NCBI GenBank assembly: GCA_964441285.1 | Contig: CAYTUK010000013.1 | Location: forward strand, 1 to 64,000 | Source: S010-25 sp964441285 | GTDB taxonomy: Bacteria > Pseudomonadota > Gammaproteobacteria > SZUA-229 | Reading direction: 5' to 3' | Length of the DNA stretch: 64,000 nucleotides | In this document: in pieces, positions 16,187 through 25,094 of the stretch | Layout: each line of letters starts with the position of its first letter | How positions within the stretch are numbered: position 1 is the first letter of the stretch | Program-made: the position numbers and the translations under genes | Notes under the pieces: model-generated | Database searches by the model: none | Told to the model about the DNA's origin: nothing | The model's input: the letters and a program-made list of their open reading frames with translations, nothing else

Positions 16187-17320
16187 TTAGGTTATTGCGG
16201 CATTAAAGTGCTTTAGGGCTGCGCCATTATTTAATACCTCGCGAATTTTGCTGGCAGCTTCATTCAAGGTATTAAATTTCTTAAGGTGCCATAAAGCAAT
16301 CGCGCCCGAATACACAAGTGCATCATAAGTGCTACCGGCTTTGCCTGCAAGTGCCGCCAGGCCAGAATCGGCCGCCATTTTTGCAACGGTGGTTACGTCA
16401 AAGGTGGTACCTACATCCTCACTTTCTGCTCGTGGTGGTAAATTATCCGGCAAAGGCGTGGCGCGAACTGTTTGTTTTATACCAATATCAGTGGGGTTAA
16501 AGTCCTGTGCCTGCTCTTCGCCTTTATCGTGATAGTAGTAAACTTTTCCTGTCTGTCGCAACGAGGGGATAATACCGCCTTCCACACCGCGTACCATTAA
16601 GCAACTATCAAAGCCAGAGTGGCGTGCCAGCATGGCATATACACGGGTATAGGGTTTATGGACATAACCGGACATATAGTGGGTTCTGTTTTTACCGCGA
16701 ATCGGGCCGGTTAAAACCTCAACGGTGGTAATGACCTGGCGTTTAATAATATTGCTGCGTAAGTTGGCAAGATCATGTAGTGGTGTACAGTAGGCCTGCT
16801 GATCAACGTAAGCCCAGCCAATGTTGTCCTGCTCAAGCTGTGCAGCCGCCGCTGCTACGGTTAAATCGATTGCAATGCCGGCTGCTTTAAGTACACGGTG
16901 ATGGGTGATGCCAAATTTTGGGCTCATGGTTTTAACGCCATGAGAAATACATGCAATACCGCAGGCTGCCAGTGTTGCGGGTAGAAACGGAGCCGCAGGC
17001 AGAGTACGGTTATAGCCATTGTAGGGGTCGGAGAGGTCAAAAACTTCATCGACATTGGCGGTGATTGTATTGGTGCGGTCACGAATTGCGTCCAGAATAC
17101 CGAGATTTTCATCGTCAGTTTCGCGTTTCATGCGCAGGGCTATCAGGAACACTGCGGCCTGAACTGGATCAACCGCTTTATCAAGTACTGCAAGCATTCC
17201 GGCACGAGCTTCTTCCAGTGAAATATTTTTGCTCATATCAGGGCCGGTGGCAATGCGCTGAATAATGGAACGCATGATTGCCTTAGGGGGTTGCTTGAGT
17301 AATTCGTCTACATTTTTCAT
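16187..17320 (-). CDS. TrpD2-like (anthranilate phosphoribosyltransferase family) protein
   Basis: The 377-residue protein follows the class of TrpD/nucleoside phosphorylase fold: an N-terminal helical domain (EARAGMLAVLDKAVDPVQAAVFLIALRMKR-like region, about 40-70) and an alpha/beta domain. The canonical TrpD substrate motif (KGTGGD) is absent; at that point the protein has DPYNGYNRTLP (about 98-108). ATLAACGIACISHGVKTMSP and KFGITHHRVLKAAGI follow where TrpD has its anthranilate loop. It is therefore a TrpD2/YbiB-type paralogue, known to bind nucleic acid in E. coli YbiB, and not the tryptophan enzyme. A Rieske ferredoxin gene lies just upstream. Confidence 0.75.
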   Translation of the reverse strand: MKNVDELLKQPPKAIMRSIIQRIATGPDMSKNISLEEARAGMLAVLDKAVDPVQAAVFLIALRMKRETDDENLGILDAIRDRTNTITANVDEVFDLSDPYNGYNRTLPAAPFLPATLAACGIACISHGVKTMSPKFGITHHRVLKAAGIAIDLTVAAAAAQLEQDNIGWAYVDQQAYCTPLHDLANLRSNIIKRQVITTVEVLTGPIRGKNRTHYMSGYVHKPYTRVYAMLARHSGFDSCLMVRGVEGGIIPSLRQTGKVYYYHDKGEEQAQDFNPTDIGIKQTVRATPLPDNLPPRAESEDVGTTFDVTTVAKMAADSGLAALAGKAGSTYDALVYSGAIALWHLKKFNTLNEAASKIREVLNNGAALKHFNAAIT

Positions 17321-17341
17321 AATGTTATATTCAGGTTAAAT

Positions 17342-17680
17342 TTATGCACCCAGTTTGACCTGTATGCTGTCACCTTCAATTTTCACCTTATACGTGTTGA
17401 GGTTTTCTTCTGCAGGTTCATCCAGTGCCTGGCCGGTTAACAATTTAAAGCGGCTGCCGTGCAGTGGGCATTTCACACAGTCGCCATGCAGTGAGCCCTT
17501 ACTTAGTGAGGCATCTTCGTGTGTGCACATGTCGTCCACGGCATAGACTCTGTTGTCGGCATAAGCGAGTAGAATTCTGTAAGTACCTGAAACTACGCAG
17601 AGTAATCTCCTAATTTTGAGGTCTTTGAGACTGGCAAGAGTGGTGTAGGGCACGGTTATTTTATCTTTAAACAGGAACAA
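17342..17680 (-). CDS. Rieske [2Fe-2S] ferredoxin-like protein
   Basis: The 112-residue protein has both cluster-binding boxes: C52-T-H54 (CTHEDASLSKG) and C71-P-L-H74 (CPLHGSRF), the usual CxH...CxxH with 16 residues between. No signal peptide or membrane helix is seen, so it is a soluble electron carrier like the ferredoxins of ring-hydroxylating dioxygenases or NirD. No oxygenase or reductase is next to it. It lies 21 nt upstream of the TrpD2-like gene, so the pair may form an operon. The partner enzyme is unknown. Confidence 0.88.
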   Translation of the reverse strand: MFLFKDKITVPYTTLASLKDLKIRRLLCVVSGTYRILLAYADNRVYAVDDMCTHEDASLSKGSLHGDCVKCPLHGSRFKLLTGQALDEPAEENLNTYKVKIEGDSIQVKLGA

Positions 17681-17754
17681 AAGTCTATTCTAGCGCATTT
17701 TTTCATGCTCAATCCTTTAGCAAATATGAGGATATATCGATTCTATAGGCAGAT

Positions 17755-18237
17755 TTACCCAAGCAGCATGTCCTTGGCCTGGTTGATCTGGGCGGCCAGA
17801 TAGTCGGAGCCGCCACGGTCAGGATGGACTTTCTGCATAATGCGTCGGTGAGCGGTGATAATTGCCTCACGGCTACAGCCTGGTTTCAGGCCAAGTATTT
17901 TATATGCCTGTTGCTTGCTGGCATTCATTTCATCGGGTGACACGGGTTGCTGATTTTGATCATTGCGCTGCCTGCCGGAGCGAAACCGCTGTTGTATAAA
18001 AGGAATGTATTTTGTAAATTGAAGTAGACGTGGTGTCATCGCTAACGCCCCAGCAATGACGGCGGTAATAAGGTTTAAGTGTCCAGAGAGAGCCAGTAAC
18101 AGCAAAACACCGCCCAGGCTGCCGATAACGCTCCATAAAATAACTTTTTTACGCAGTTTGGGGCCGGCGATTTTTATTTTGTACCAGATGATTAATGCGG
18201 TGCCAAGGATGGCAATTAAGAGGATAAGTCGAACCAT
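17755..18237 (-). CDS. Membrane-anchored J-domain protein
   Basis: The 160-residue protein has one N-terminal helix (about 3-19), a hairpin of two further helices (about 33-68), a linker, and a C-terminal J domain (about 109-160) with intact HPD (138-140, KVHPDRGGSDYLAAQINQAK). The layout is like Pam18/Tim14-type membrane J proteins, which recruit DnaK to the membrane. There is no G/F-rich or zinc-finger region. HPD is intact, so it should stimulate DnaK ATPase. Client unknown. Confidence 0.88.
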   Translation of the reverse strand: MVRLILLIAILGTALIIWYKIKIAGPKLRKKVILWSVIGSLGGVLLLLALSGHLNLITAVIAGALAMTPRLLQFTKYIPFIQQRFRSGRQRNDQNQQPVSPDEMNASKQQAYKILGLKPGCSREAIITAHRRIMQKVHPDRGGSDYLAAQINQAKDMLLG

Positions 18238-18319
18238 AGTCTTTTTATCAATAAAACAGTCTGGCTATTTTGGTGCATTTTTAGTTTCTACGCCAGCTTT
18301 AAGTGTGCAGTATGGCTTT

Positions 18320-19996
18320 TTATCCACCCAGGGTAATATATTTATCACGTAATTCGCGGCGTAATATTTTACCAACATTGGTTTTTGGTAACTCGGCAGT
18401 AAAAATAATATGTTTTGGTACTTTGTAACTGGTTAAGCTCTGGTGGCAGAAGGTGCGTAATTCCTCTGCTGTTATATCACCTTTTTTTACGACGATGGCC
18501 ATGACAACTTCACCACTGTGTTCGTCTGGTTTGCCAATTACCCCAACCTCAAGTACGTCAGGATGAGTGGCGATGACCGCCTCAACTTCATTTGGGAAGA
18601 CATTAAAGCCAGACACCAGAATCATGTCTTTTTTGCGATCAATAATTTGTACAAAACCCTGCGTATCCATAAAACCAATGTCACCCGTATGTAGCCAGCC
18701 ATCGTTACTTAATACATTGGAAGTTTCTTTGGGGCGTTTCCAGTAGCCTTTCATTACCTGTGGGCCACGGATACAGATTTCACCATTTTTACCGATGGGC
18801 AATTCATTCCAGTCATCATCTTGTATGGAACATTCTGTTGATGAAATTGGCAGGCCGATTTTACCGTTGAATTTTTTCAGATTCATTGGGTTCATGCAGG
18901 CGGCTGGTGAGGTTTCGGTTAAACCATAGGCTTCGATTAAAGTTGTGCCGGTGACTTTTTGCCAGTGTTCTGCGACGCTGCGTTGCACTGCCATGCCGCC
19001 ACCGAGTGCAAAATGAAAACTGGAAAAATCAAGCTTGTTAAAATCGGGGTGGTTGAGTAACGCATTAAAGAGCGTATTGACACCGGTGATGACTTCAAGT
19101 TTTGTTGATCGCAGTTCTTTGATGAAGCCATTAATATCACGCGGATTAGTAATCAGATAATTACACCAGCCGTAACCAATAAAAGTCAGGCAGTTTGCGG
19201 TTAAGGAAAAGATATGATAGAGCGGTAGTGCGGTGATAATGGTGCCTTTATGTTCACCAACGCAATCACGTATCCATGTAGAGGCCTGTAGCATGTTGGC
19301 AACCATGTTTTTATTTGTGAGCATGGCACCTTTTGAGACACCGGTAGTGCCACCTGTATACTGGAGAAAAGCAATATCATCGTGGTTGGTTGGCACGGTT
19401 TCAAAGCGATGTTGTGCACCGGCTTTAAGGGCTTTGTTAAAGGTAATGGCGTTGGGCAATTTAAACGCAGGGACCATTTTTTTTATATATTTAACAACGC
19501 CATTAACAACAAAGCCTTTTAATGGTGACAGCATATCGCCGATGCGCGTGGTAATGACATGTTCAACATGCGTGTCATCAATAATGTCCGCTAGCACATG
19601 GGCGAAATTTTCAATAATAATGATGGCTCGGGTAGCGGAGTCATTGAGTTGGTGTTTAAGTTCGCGTGCAGTGTATAGTGGATTGGTATTAACTACGACA
19701 AGACCGGCTCGAAGTATGGCAAAGATGGCAACAGGGTTTTGTAACAAGTTAGGCATCATTACTGCTACCCGGTCACCTTTTTTTAGTCGGAGTTCATTTT
19801 TAAGGTAAGCGGCAAGCTGTGAAGTTGCCTGGTTAATGTCGTTATAGCTAAGTGTTTTGCCAAAGTTTGTGTAGGCAGGCAGGTCAGCGTATTTGCTGAC
19901 GCTTTTGTCAAAAATATCAGCGACTGAGGCGTATGTGTCAAGATCAATGAATTCAGGAATACCTTCAGGGTAACTTTTAAGCCAGGGCTTTTGCAT
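18320..19996 (-). CDS. fadD: Long-chain fatty acid-CoA ligase
   Basis: The 558-residue AMP-forming ligase has the P-loop YTGGTTGVSKGAMLTN (about 212-227), the adenylate-binding EAYGLTETSP (about 350-359), the hinge WLHTGDIGFMDTQGFVQIIDRKKDMI (about 430-455) and the C-terminal lysine region (GKILRRELR). The N-terminus KPWLKSYPEGIPEFID is typical of FadD. It activates fatty acids for beta-oxidation or recycling at the inner membrane. Gene length matches E. coli FadD (561). It is downstream of the TRAP genes on the same strand but with a gap, so probably has its own promoter. Confidence 0.93.
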   Translation of the reverse strand: MQKPWLKSYPEGIPEFIDLDTYASVADIFDKSVSKYADLPAYTNFGKTLSYNDINQATSQLAAYLKNELRLKKGDRVAVMMPNLLQNPVAIFAILRAGLVVVNTNPLYTARELKHQLNDSATRAIIIIENFAHVLADIIDDTHVEHVITTRIGDMLSPLKGFVVNGVVKYIKKMVPAFKLPNAITFNKALKAGAQHRFETVPTNHDDIAFLQYTGGTTGVSKGAMLTNKNMVANMLQASTWIRDCVGEHKGTIITALPLYHIFSLTANCLTFIGYGWCNYLITNPRDINGFIKELRSTKLEVITGVNTLFNALLNHPDFNKLDFSSFHFALGGGMAVQRSVAEHWQKVTGTTLIEAYGLTETSPAACMNPMNLKKFNGKIGLPISSTECSIQDDDWNELPIGKNGEICIRGPQVMKGYWKRPKETSNVLSNDGWLHTGDIGFMDTQGFVQIIDRKKDMILVSGFNVFPNEVEAVIATHPDVLEVGVIGKPDEHSGEVVMAIVVKKGDITAEELRTFCHQSLTSYKVPKHIIFTAELPKTNVGKILRRELRDKYITLGG

Positions 19997-20088
19997 GTTA
20001 TATTCTCCTTATCATCAGTATACCCAGTAAACCTGAAGTTATTAGTATTTCTTTAATAAGAATAACGCGGTAAGGTGTGATTTTCACC

Positions 20089-21354
20089 TTATTTATGCCT
20101 CCACCATAATGAAAGTATCGGGATATATGTAATTATTATCAGCCAGATCATCATAAGCAGTAGAAAAGGCAAGGTTGATTTAAACAGCGTAACGACGCTT
20201 TTATTGAAGCGCTGGCTGGCAATAAATAAATTGATACCAACAGGTGGCGTTGAATAACCAATTTCAAGGTTGGCAAGAAAAATAATGCCCAGATGTACCG
20301 GGTCGATACCATAACGTGTGGCCAGTGGCAGGATAATGGGAACGACAACAATAATGGCTGAAAAAATATCCATCATAGCACCGACCAGCAGTAGAAACAG
20401 ATTGAGAAGAACTAGAAATTCGAACGGATTATCAATATGTTGATCAAGCGTGGCGAGTATCCTCGTCGGTAACTGAGCATCGATCATTAAATTGGTTAAG
20501 CCAATAGCGACCAGCAAAATAGCGAGTAAGCTGCCGAACAGAATGCAGCTTTCAACCAGTAGCTCAAAAAATTGGGTGCGGAGATTAATCTTTTTATAAA
20601 TGTATACCTCAATAAAAATAACATAGGCACAGGTTACTGCGGCGGCTTCCATAATAGACACAAAGCCACCAAAGATACCGATAATAATACCAACCGGCAT
20701 GAACAGATCCCAGAGACTGCCTCTAGCAGCGGTTAGCAGGGTATGGGCATTAAATTTGTGTCGGGTAACCTGATTTTTACTCCCTTGCACCATGCTGTAC
20801 AGGGCAAGCATAATCATTAATAAAAGGCCTGGTACGATACCAGCAAGAAACATATTTCCGATGCTGACACCGGCGACGATACCGTAAATGATAATAGCCA
20901 GGCCGGGTGGAAATAATAATCCTAATGAGCCCGAGGTGGTGAGCAGACCCAGCGCGAAATTGTCCTGATAGCCTTCGCCCTTTAGAATAGGGTAGAGTAG
21001 TCCACCGAGTGCAAGAATGGTGACACCGGAAGCACCAGAAAAAGTGGTAAAAAAAGCGCAGGCACCAATGGCGACAATGGCCAGTCCACCAGGCATCCAG
21101 CCAAGTGCGGCACGGTAGAAGTTTACTAGCCTTTGTGGTGCACCACCATTTGACATTAATACCCCTGCAAAAGTAAACAGAGGAATGGCAATAATATTAG
21201 GTGAGGTTGCCAGGCGGTGCATTTCGACGATTAAAATATCGGGACTGATGTCTGCGTTAAAGCTGGCGAGCAGGCCACCGCCTGCAATAACGATAAATAA
21301 AGGCGCACCAATTAGTGCAATAACAATCAGGCTAATTGTTGCTGCGATCAGCAT
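20089..21354 (-). CDS. dctM: TRAP transporter large membrane subunit (DctM)
   Basis: The 421-residue protein has about 12 hydrophobic helices and the DctM pattern, including PDILIVEMHRLATSPNIIAIPLF-like region near 38-60, GASGVTILALGGLLYPIL near 108-125, and EIGYSTPPVGINLFIAS near 362-378. It is the sodium-driven channel subunit of a tripartite TRAP transporter. Its start overlaps the end of dctQ by 23 nt. The substrate cannot be read from this subunit. Confidence 0.9.
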   Translation of the reverse strand: MLIAATISLIVIALIGAPLFIVIAGGGLLASFNADISPDILIVEMHRLATSPNIIAIPLFTFAGVLMSNGGAPQRLVNFYRAALGWMPGGLAIVAIGACAFFTTFSGASGVTILALGGLLYPILKGEGYQDNFALGLLTTSGSLGLLFPPGLAIIIYGIVAGVSIGNMFLAGIVPGLLLMIMLALYSMVQGSKNQVTRHKFNAHTLLTAARGSLWDLFMPVGIIIGIFGGFVSIMEAAAVTCAYVIFIEVYIYKKINLRTQFFELLVESCILFGSLLAILLVAIGLTNLMIDAQLPTRILATLDQHIDNPFEFLVLLNLFLLLVGAMMDIFSAIIVVVPIILPLATRYGIDPVHLGIIFLANLEIGYSTPPVGINLFIASQRFNKSVVTLFKSTLPFLLLMMIWLIIITYIPILSLWWRHK

Positions 21355-21808
21355 GGTGTTTTTGCTTACAATTTAGTAGGAAATGTACACCCAGCAGAGC
21401 GAATCCAGCAGGGTAGATTAGATTAAAGGGGAGTGACCAGCGATCATTTATGGGTGCATATTTCCATTCATCCATCACGAAAACACCTGCGTAGTAACAC
21501 AGAACGAAGCAAATTGATGCAGAAAACAGGGCTAGTGGGCTGCGTAGCAGTGCTATCTGGCGTTTGCTCAATACTGTGGTTAGAGCATCGACACTAATAT
21601 GGCGCAGTTTTGGTGTTGCCAGCACGGCACCCATGGTGCCACATATAACGACAAGGTTACGATTGATAATTTCTATTTCTGGGTAACCAAAATTAAAGAA
21701 ATCGCGGGTAATAAGCTGAAAGATTGAAAGTATAAGCAGCAAAAACAGGCTGAAAGCCGCGATAACGCTTTCAAATTTAATTAGTGCCAGTTCTAATTTT
21801 TTAATCAC
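21332..21808 (-). CDS. dctQ: TRAP transporter small membrane subunit (DctQ)
   Basis: The 158-residue protein has four membrane helices (about 12-31, 48-66, 88-108, 130-146), with the DctQ-type segment RDFFNFGYPEIEIINRNLVV after helix 1. DctQ pairs with DctM in the membrane. It lies 2 nt after dctP and overlaps dctM, so it is one operon. Confidence 0.87.
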   Translation of the reverse strand: MIKKLELALIKFESVIAAFSLFLLLILSIFQLITRDFFNFGYPEIEIINRNLVVICGTMGAVLATPKLRHISVDALTTVLSKRQIALLRSPLALFSASICFVLCYYAGVFVMDEWKYAPINDRWSLPFNLIYPAGFALLGVHFLLNCKQKHHADRSNN

Positions 21809-21810
21809 AT

Positions 21811-22893
21811 CTATTCCGAGCTTATTGGTTTGACCACCCTTCCTGTTGTATTCAGTAGATGACTAAATTTACTGCCTGTTTCGTTGGGGTGTTGTTGACG
21901 GTAGGCAGCAAGTATTTTTCTGACTCGGGTAAATAGCTGTTTGGGAATGTAACCCGTTTTCTCGAGATAAGCCGCGGCTTTGTTGCGAATATGCAGAATT
22001 TCACTGATCTTGACATCGTTCCAGCCGAGCATAAATTTGATACCATTTTTTTTGAGAATGGCAGTGCTTTTTCTGTTTTCCTGCCTGGCATTGAGCCGTA
22101 GATCATCGCCCATTTTTTTCCCCGTTGTTTTTAGCAGTTGCTGCAAATCGGTGGGGAGTTTGTTAAAAAAGCGGTTGCTGACAACAACGCCACCGATGGC
22201 ATTGGTCAGTGAGATACGGGTAGCATATTTTAATTTAGAGTACCATTGCAGTGCGATGGCACCAAAAGTGGAGGTGTAAACGGTGTTGATGCTGCCATGC
22301 CGAGCAGACAATTGAGTGTATACGTCCATAATAGACAGCGGTATTGGGTCGATGTTAGCGGCATTGAAGAAGGCTTCGACGAGAGGGTCGCCCTGCCATA
22401 ACCAGATGTGCAGTTTTCTTATGGCGTTCATGGAGGTCATGGGCTTGGTGGAGAAGAAGTGAATAAAACCAACTTCTGGCCAACCGAGTAGCTCGAACCC
22501 ATTTTTCCTGAAGCCGATTTTCAGTTCCGGCATAATCTGCTGGCGCACGTAGTCTGATTCTTTTACATTTTCAAACAGGAAGGGCATTTCCAGAACCCGT
22601 GCGGGAGAATAAATACGACCAATACCATAACCAGTAAACAAGCCGCCCTGCAATTGACCATCACGTATTTTGCGCAGTACGTCAGGCTCATCGCCCATGA
22701 CGCCACCTGAATACATTTTAAACTTGATGCGGCCATTGCTCTTTTTTTCGACATCTGTCACCCAGTTATCCAAAATTTTTGACCAGGCTGTACCGGTAGG
22801 CATTAATGTAGCGAACTTTAAAATATATGTTTTGGCCATGCTGTTGCTGCTGATGGTGAGCAGAAATATCAGGCAAAGTGTTTTTAAAACCAT
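21811..22893 (-). CDS. dctP: TRAP transporter substrate-binding protein (DctP family)
   Basis: The 360-residue protein has a signal peptide (LCLIFLLTISSNSMA, about 1-20) and a DctP fold: KFATLMPTGTAWSKILDNWV near 27-46, SGGVMGDEPDVLRKIRDGQL near 62-81, then the long hinge helices. The residue usually responsible for clamping an acid substrate in DctP proteins (Arg near KLHIWLWQGDPLVEAFF, about 163) is not Arg; the segment instead reads LWQGDP as in the TatT-associated subgroup. The neighbour upstream is a TatT protein, with a 10-nt overlap. The ligand is probably not a simple dicarboxylate. Confidence 0.88.
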   Translation of the reverse strand: MVLKTLCLIFLLTISSNSMAKTYILKFATLMPTGTAWSKILDNWVTDVEKKSNGRIKFKMYSGGVMGDEPDVLRKIRDGQLQGGLFTGYGIGRIYSPARVLEMPFLFENVKESDYVRQQIMPELKIGFRKNGFELLGWPEVGFIHFFSTKPMTSMNAIRKLHIWLWQGDPLVEAFFNAANIDPIPLSIMDVYTQLSARHGSINTVYTSTFGAIALQWYSKLKYATRISLTNAIGGVVVSNRFFNKLPTDLQQLLKTTGKKMGDDLRLNARQENRKSTAILKKNGIKFMLGWNDVKISEILHIRNKAAAYLEKTGYIPKQLFTRVRKILAAYRQQHPNETGSKFSHLLNTTGRVVKPISSE

Positions 22894-23738
22894 TGGTTTT
22901 CCTTTTTCAATAATAAGCCAGCTTTTCGTTTGGCGATCGTATTTTGTAGTCCAAGTTCTGGCATCAGGTTATCAGGAGCATTAATAATATGCGTTAGCAG
23001 GTGATGAAAACTCTGTCGATCCTGTTGTTGTCTTGCGAGATATTGCGCCTGTAACAGGTCAGGAATGAGCAGTCTGTGGTGGGTGATTTCGCGCGCGCGG
23101 TCAAACTGTTGTCGGGATTTTTTGAAATTGCCACCAAGTATTGGCGGCCGGCTACCATAATAGACCCCAAAATACATATGCGCGCCACCATAATAGAAGG
23201 TATCATCAAGTTCAAGAACACGGTGCATTAATGCTGTGGCTCGGACCAGTTGAGCCAGTGCATCGGCGCTGTCTCGGTGCATGTCTATCCATTTGGCCCA
23301 GTTGCTTGCGGTCCAGAACATAGCCGCAACATCTGCTTTGCCCAGATGACTGACCTGTTGTTCAAAATCAGCGATGGGGGTATCCTGCAAATTTTTGGCC
23401 CCTTCAATTTCAAGTGCAGTCAGGCCATGTTTCAAACCACGTAAATAAAATGTTGCGGCACGTTTGGGGCTGGTATCCTCATTGAAACCATATGAAAGGC
23501 CATAATAAGCCTGGGCAGCGTAAGTTTGTAACAGGGCATTGTGTGGATCAATAACAATCATGCCTTCAAGCATATTAAGGTTGGCCGGGATAGATTCCTG
23601 AGCCAGTTTAAGGTCGGTTTCATGATTGAGGGCTTCGATCCCCCCCCTTATCATGGGGGTCGATGCGCGTACCAGCATCCTGTCCATTGAGCAGGCAGTC
23701 AGCAGGCTAAAAAGGAATAACAGATATAAACGGTGCAT
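22884..23738 (-). CDS. tatT: TRAP-associated TatT lipoprotein
   Basis: The 284-residue protein has a lipobox LLTAC (Cys16) and helical repeats: LKLAQESIPANLNMLEGMIV, LQTYAAQAYYGLSYGF and FYYGGAHMYFGVYYGSRPPI (about 185-204). This matches TatT, the trimeric TPR-like lipoprotein described from Treponema as partner of the TRAP binding protein, thought to hand a hydrophobic ligand to it. The gene leads tatT-dctP-dctQ-dctM, with overlap to dctP. TatT-type TRAP systems occur in many gammaproteobacteria, but their substrates are mostly unknown. Confidence 0.85.
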   Translation of the reverse strand: MHRLYLLFLFSLLTACSMDRMLVRASTPMIRGGIEALNHETDLKLAQESIPANLNMLEGMIVIDPHNALLQTYAAQAYYGLSYGFNEDTSPKRAATFYLRGLKHGLTALEIEGAKNLQDTPIADFEQQVSHLGKADVAAMFWTASNWAKWIDMHRDSADALAQLVRATALMHRVLELDDTFYYGGAHMYFGVYYGSRPPILGGNFKKSRQQFDRAREITHHRLLIPDLLQAQYLARQQQDRQSFHHLLTHIINAPDNLMPELGLQNTIAKRKAGLLLKKENQWF

Positions 23739-24193
23739 AATAGTTTAATTGTTGTATTGATGCGCTTTTTTATAACTTTAGCATTATAACGTACACACTG
23801 GAATGTATTTAATCAGGTAAATAGACTGCCCCTGTCTATAATTACAGGCCTTTAAGTCTCGATGATTTTTTACCAGACAGGACAAATAATGTCGGGGATA
23901 ATTTAACCACCATTATCGGCTTAATGGAAAAAATATCCGCTTGCCCGTGCATTAGCCATTGCTAACAGGCGCTGATAAATGCGAGCAGAAAAAAACTAAA
24001 CCGGAGACATTGAGAGCATGGGTTTTATTATTATATTTGGTCGACTATTTTATATATATAGTGCGGCATTAATCGTAGTATGTAACATTCTGTCATAATT
24101 TGGTAATATTTCACCTATAGTATCGTGCTATAAGTTTGACCTTCAATCGGGTAGTGCTACGAATCGCTGCAACTGACTAATCGGTAGAAAAAT
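23739..24193. other. Divergent promoter region tatT/phoU
   Basis: These 455 bases hold no gene that I can support. CCTGT-CTATAATT-ACAGG (about 23832-23849) is a small palindrome. AT-rich promoter-like sequence runs from about 24040 to 24120 and includes a Pho-box-like repeat listed separately. Confidence 0.4.
24081..24107 (+). promoter_or_regulatory. Pho-box-like site upstream of phoU
   Basis: CTGTCATAATTTGGTAAT (24090-24107) resembles the PhoB box (two CTGTCAT-type half-sites with an AT-rich 4-nt spacer), and TGTAACA at 24081 adds a third half-site. It lies about 90 nt before phoU, whose downstream genes are phoB and phoR. Assignment is by eye only. Confidence 0.5.
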
Positions 24194-24907
24194 ATGGAAC
24201 CGTTAAGTACAAGACATATCTCACAACAATTTAATGAAGAGCTCAATAATCTGCGCAATCGAGTAATGAAGATGGGTGGACTGGTTGAGCAGCAAATTTA
24301 CCGTTCAGTTGATGCCTTATGTACACTCGATGTGCCGTTAGCAGAAAAGGTAATTAAGAGAGATCACAAAGTGAATGCAATGGAAGTGCGAATTGATGAA
24401 GAATGTGCACAGATACTTGCTTTGCGTCAACCAACAGCATCAGATTTACGCATGGTGGTTGCGGTGATTAAAACAATTACCGATCTTGAACGTATCGGCG
24501 ATGAAGCAGAGAAAATCGCTAAAATGGCGACGCTTATTAATGAAAGCGGTGGCAAGTTCCATAAGCGTTATGCCGGCATTCATCATCTTGGTACGCACGT
24601 TGCAGTGATGGTGCGCGAAGTGCTTGATTCTTTTGCCAGGCTGGATGTTGATGCGGCGGTCAAGGTAGTGCGCTCTGATGATATTGCTGATGTCGAATAT
24701 CAGTCACTCATGCGGCAGTTATTAACCTATATGATGGAAGACCCTCGAACCATTAGTGACTCACTGGATATAATGTGGGCAGCGCGTGCGCTGGAACGTA
24801 TTGGTGATCATGCTAAAAATATTGGTGAATACGTTATTTATTTGGTTAAAGGTAAGGATGTGCGTCATCTTGATATCGAAGAAATTGAAAAAGATTTTTT
24901 GTCCTGA
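24194..24907 (+). CDS. phoU: Phosphate transport accessory regulator
   Basis: The 237-residue protein has two PhoU three-helix domains, each with the metal-binding E/DxxxD motif: LRMVVAVIKTITDLERIGDEAEKIA (about 86-110) and MWAARALERIGDHAKNIGEYV (about 195-215). PhoU links the PstSCAB transporter to PhoR and keeps the regulon off when phosphate is ample. Usually phoU is the last gene of the pst operon; here it stands before phoB, with pstSCAB converging from the other side. Confidence 0.95.
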   Translation: MEPLSTRHISQQFNEELNNLRNRVMKMGGLVEQQIYRSVDALCTLDVPLAEKVIKRDHKVNAMEVRIDEECAQILALRQPTASDLRMVVAVIKTITDLERIGDEAEKIAKMATLINESGGKFHKRYAGIHHLGTHVAVMVREVLDSFARLDVDAAVKVVRSDDIADVEYQSLMRQLLTYMMEDPRTISDSLDIMWAARALERIGDHAKNIGEYVIYLVKGKDVRHLDIEEIEKDFLS

Positions 24908-25094
24908 GAACACCCACCCTGTCAAGCCAGAAAACGCGGCTTAATTTACTTATAAATTACCAGAGTGAGCAAAAGATAATAGGTGTTTTTACCGTTTGTT
25001 TTATTTTCAGCGATTGAAAAAAGCGGTACATTCATGTGCTGTAGAAACTCTTAAATCAGCTTTTTATTAATACTAATTTATTGGAGTATCGGGC

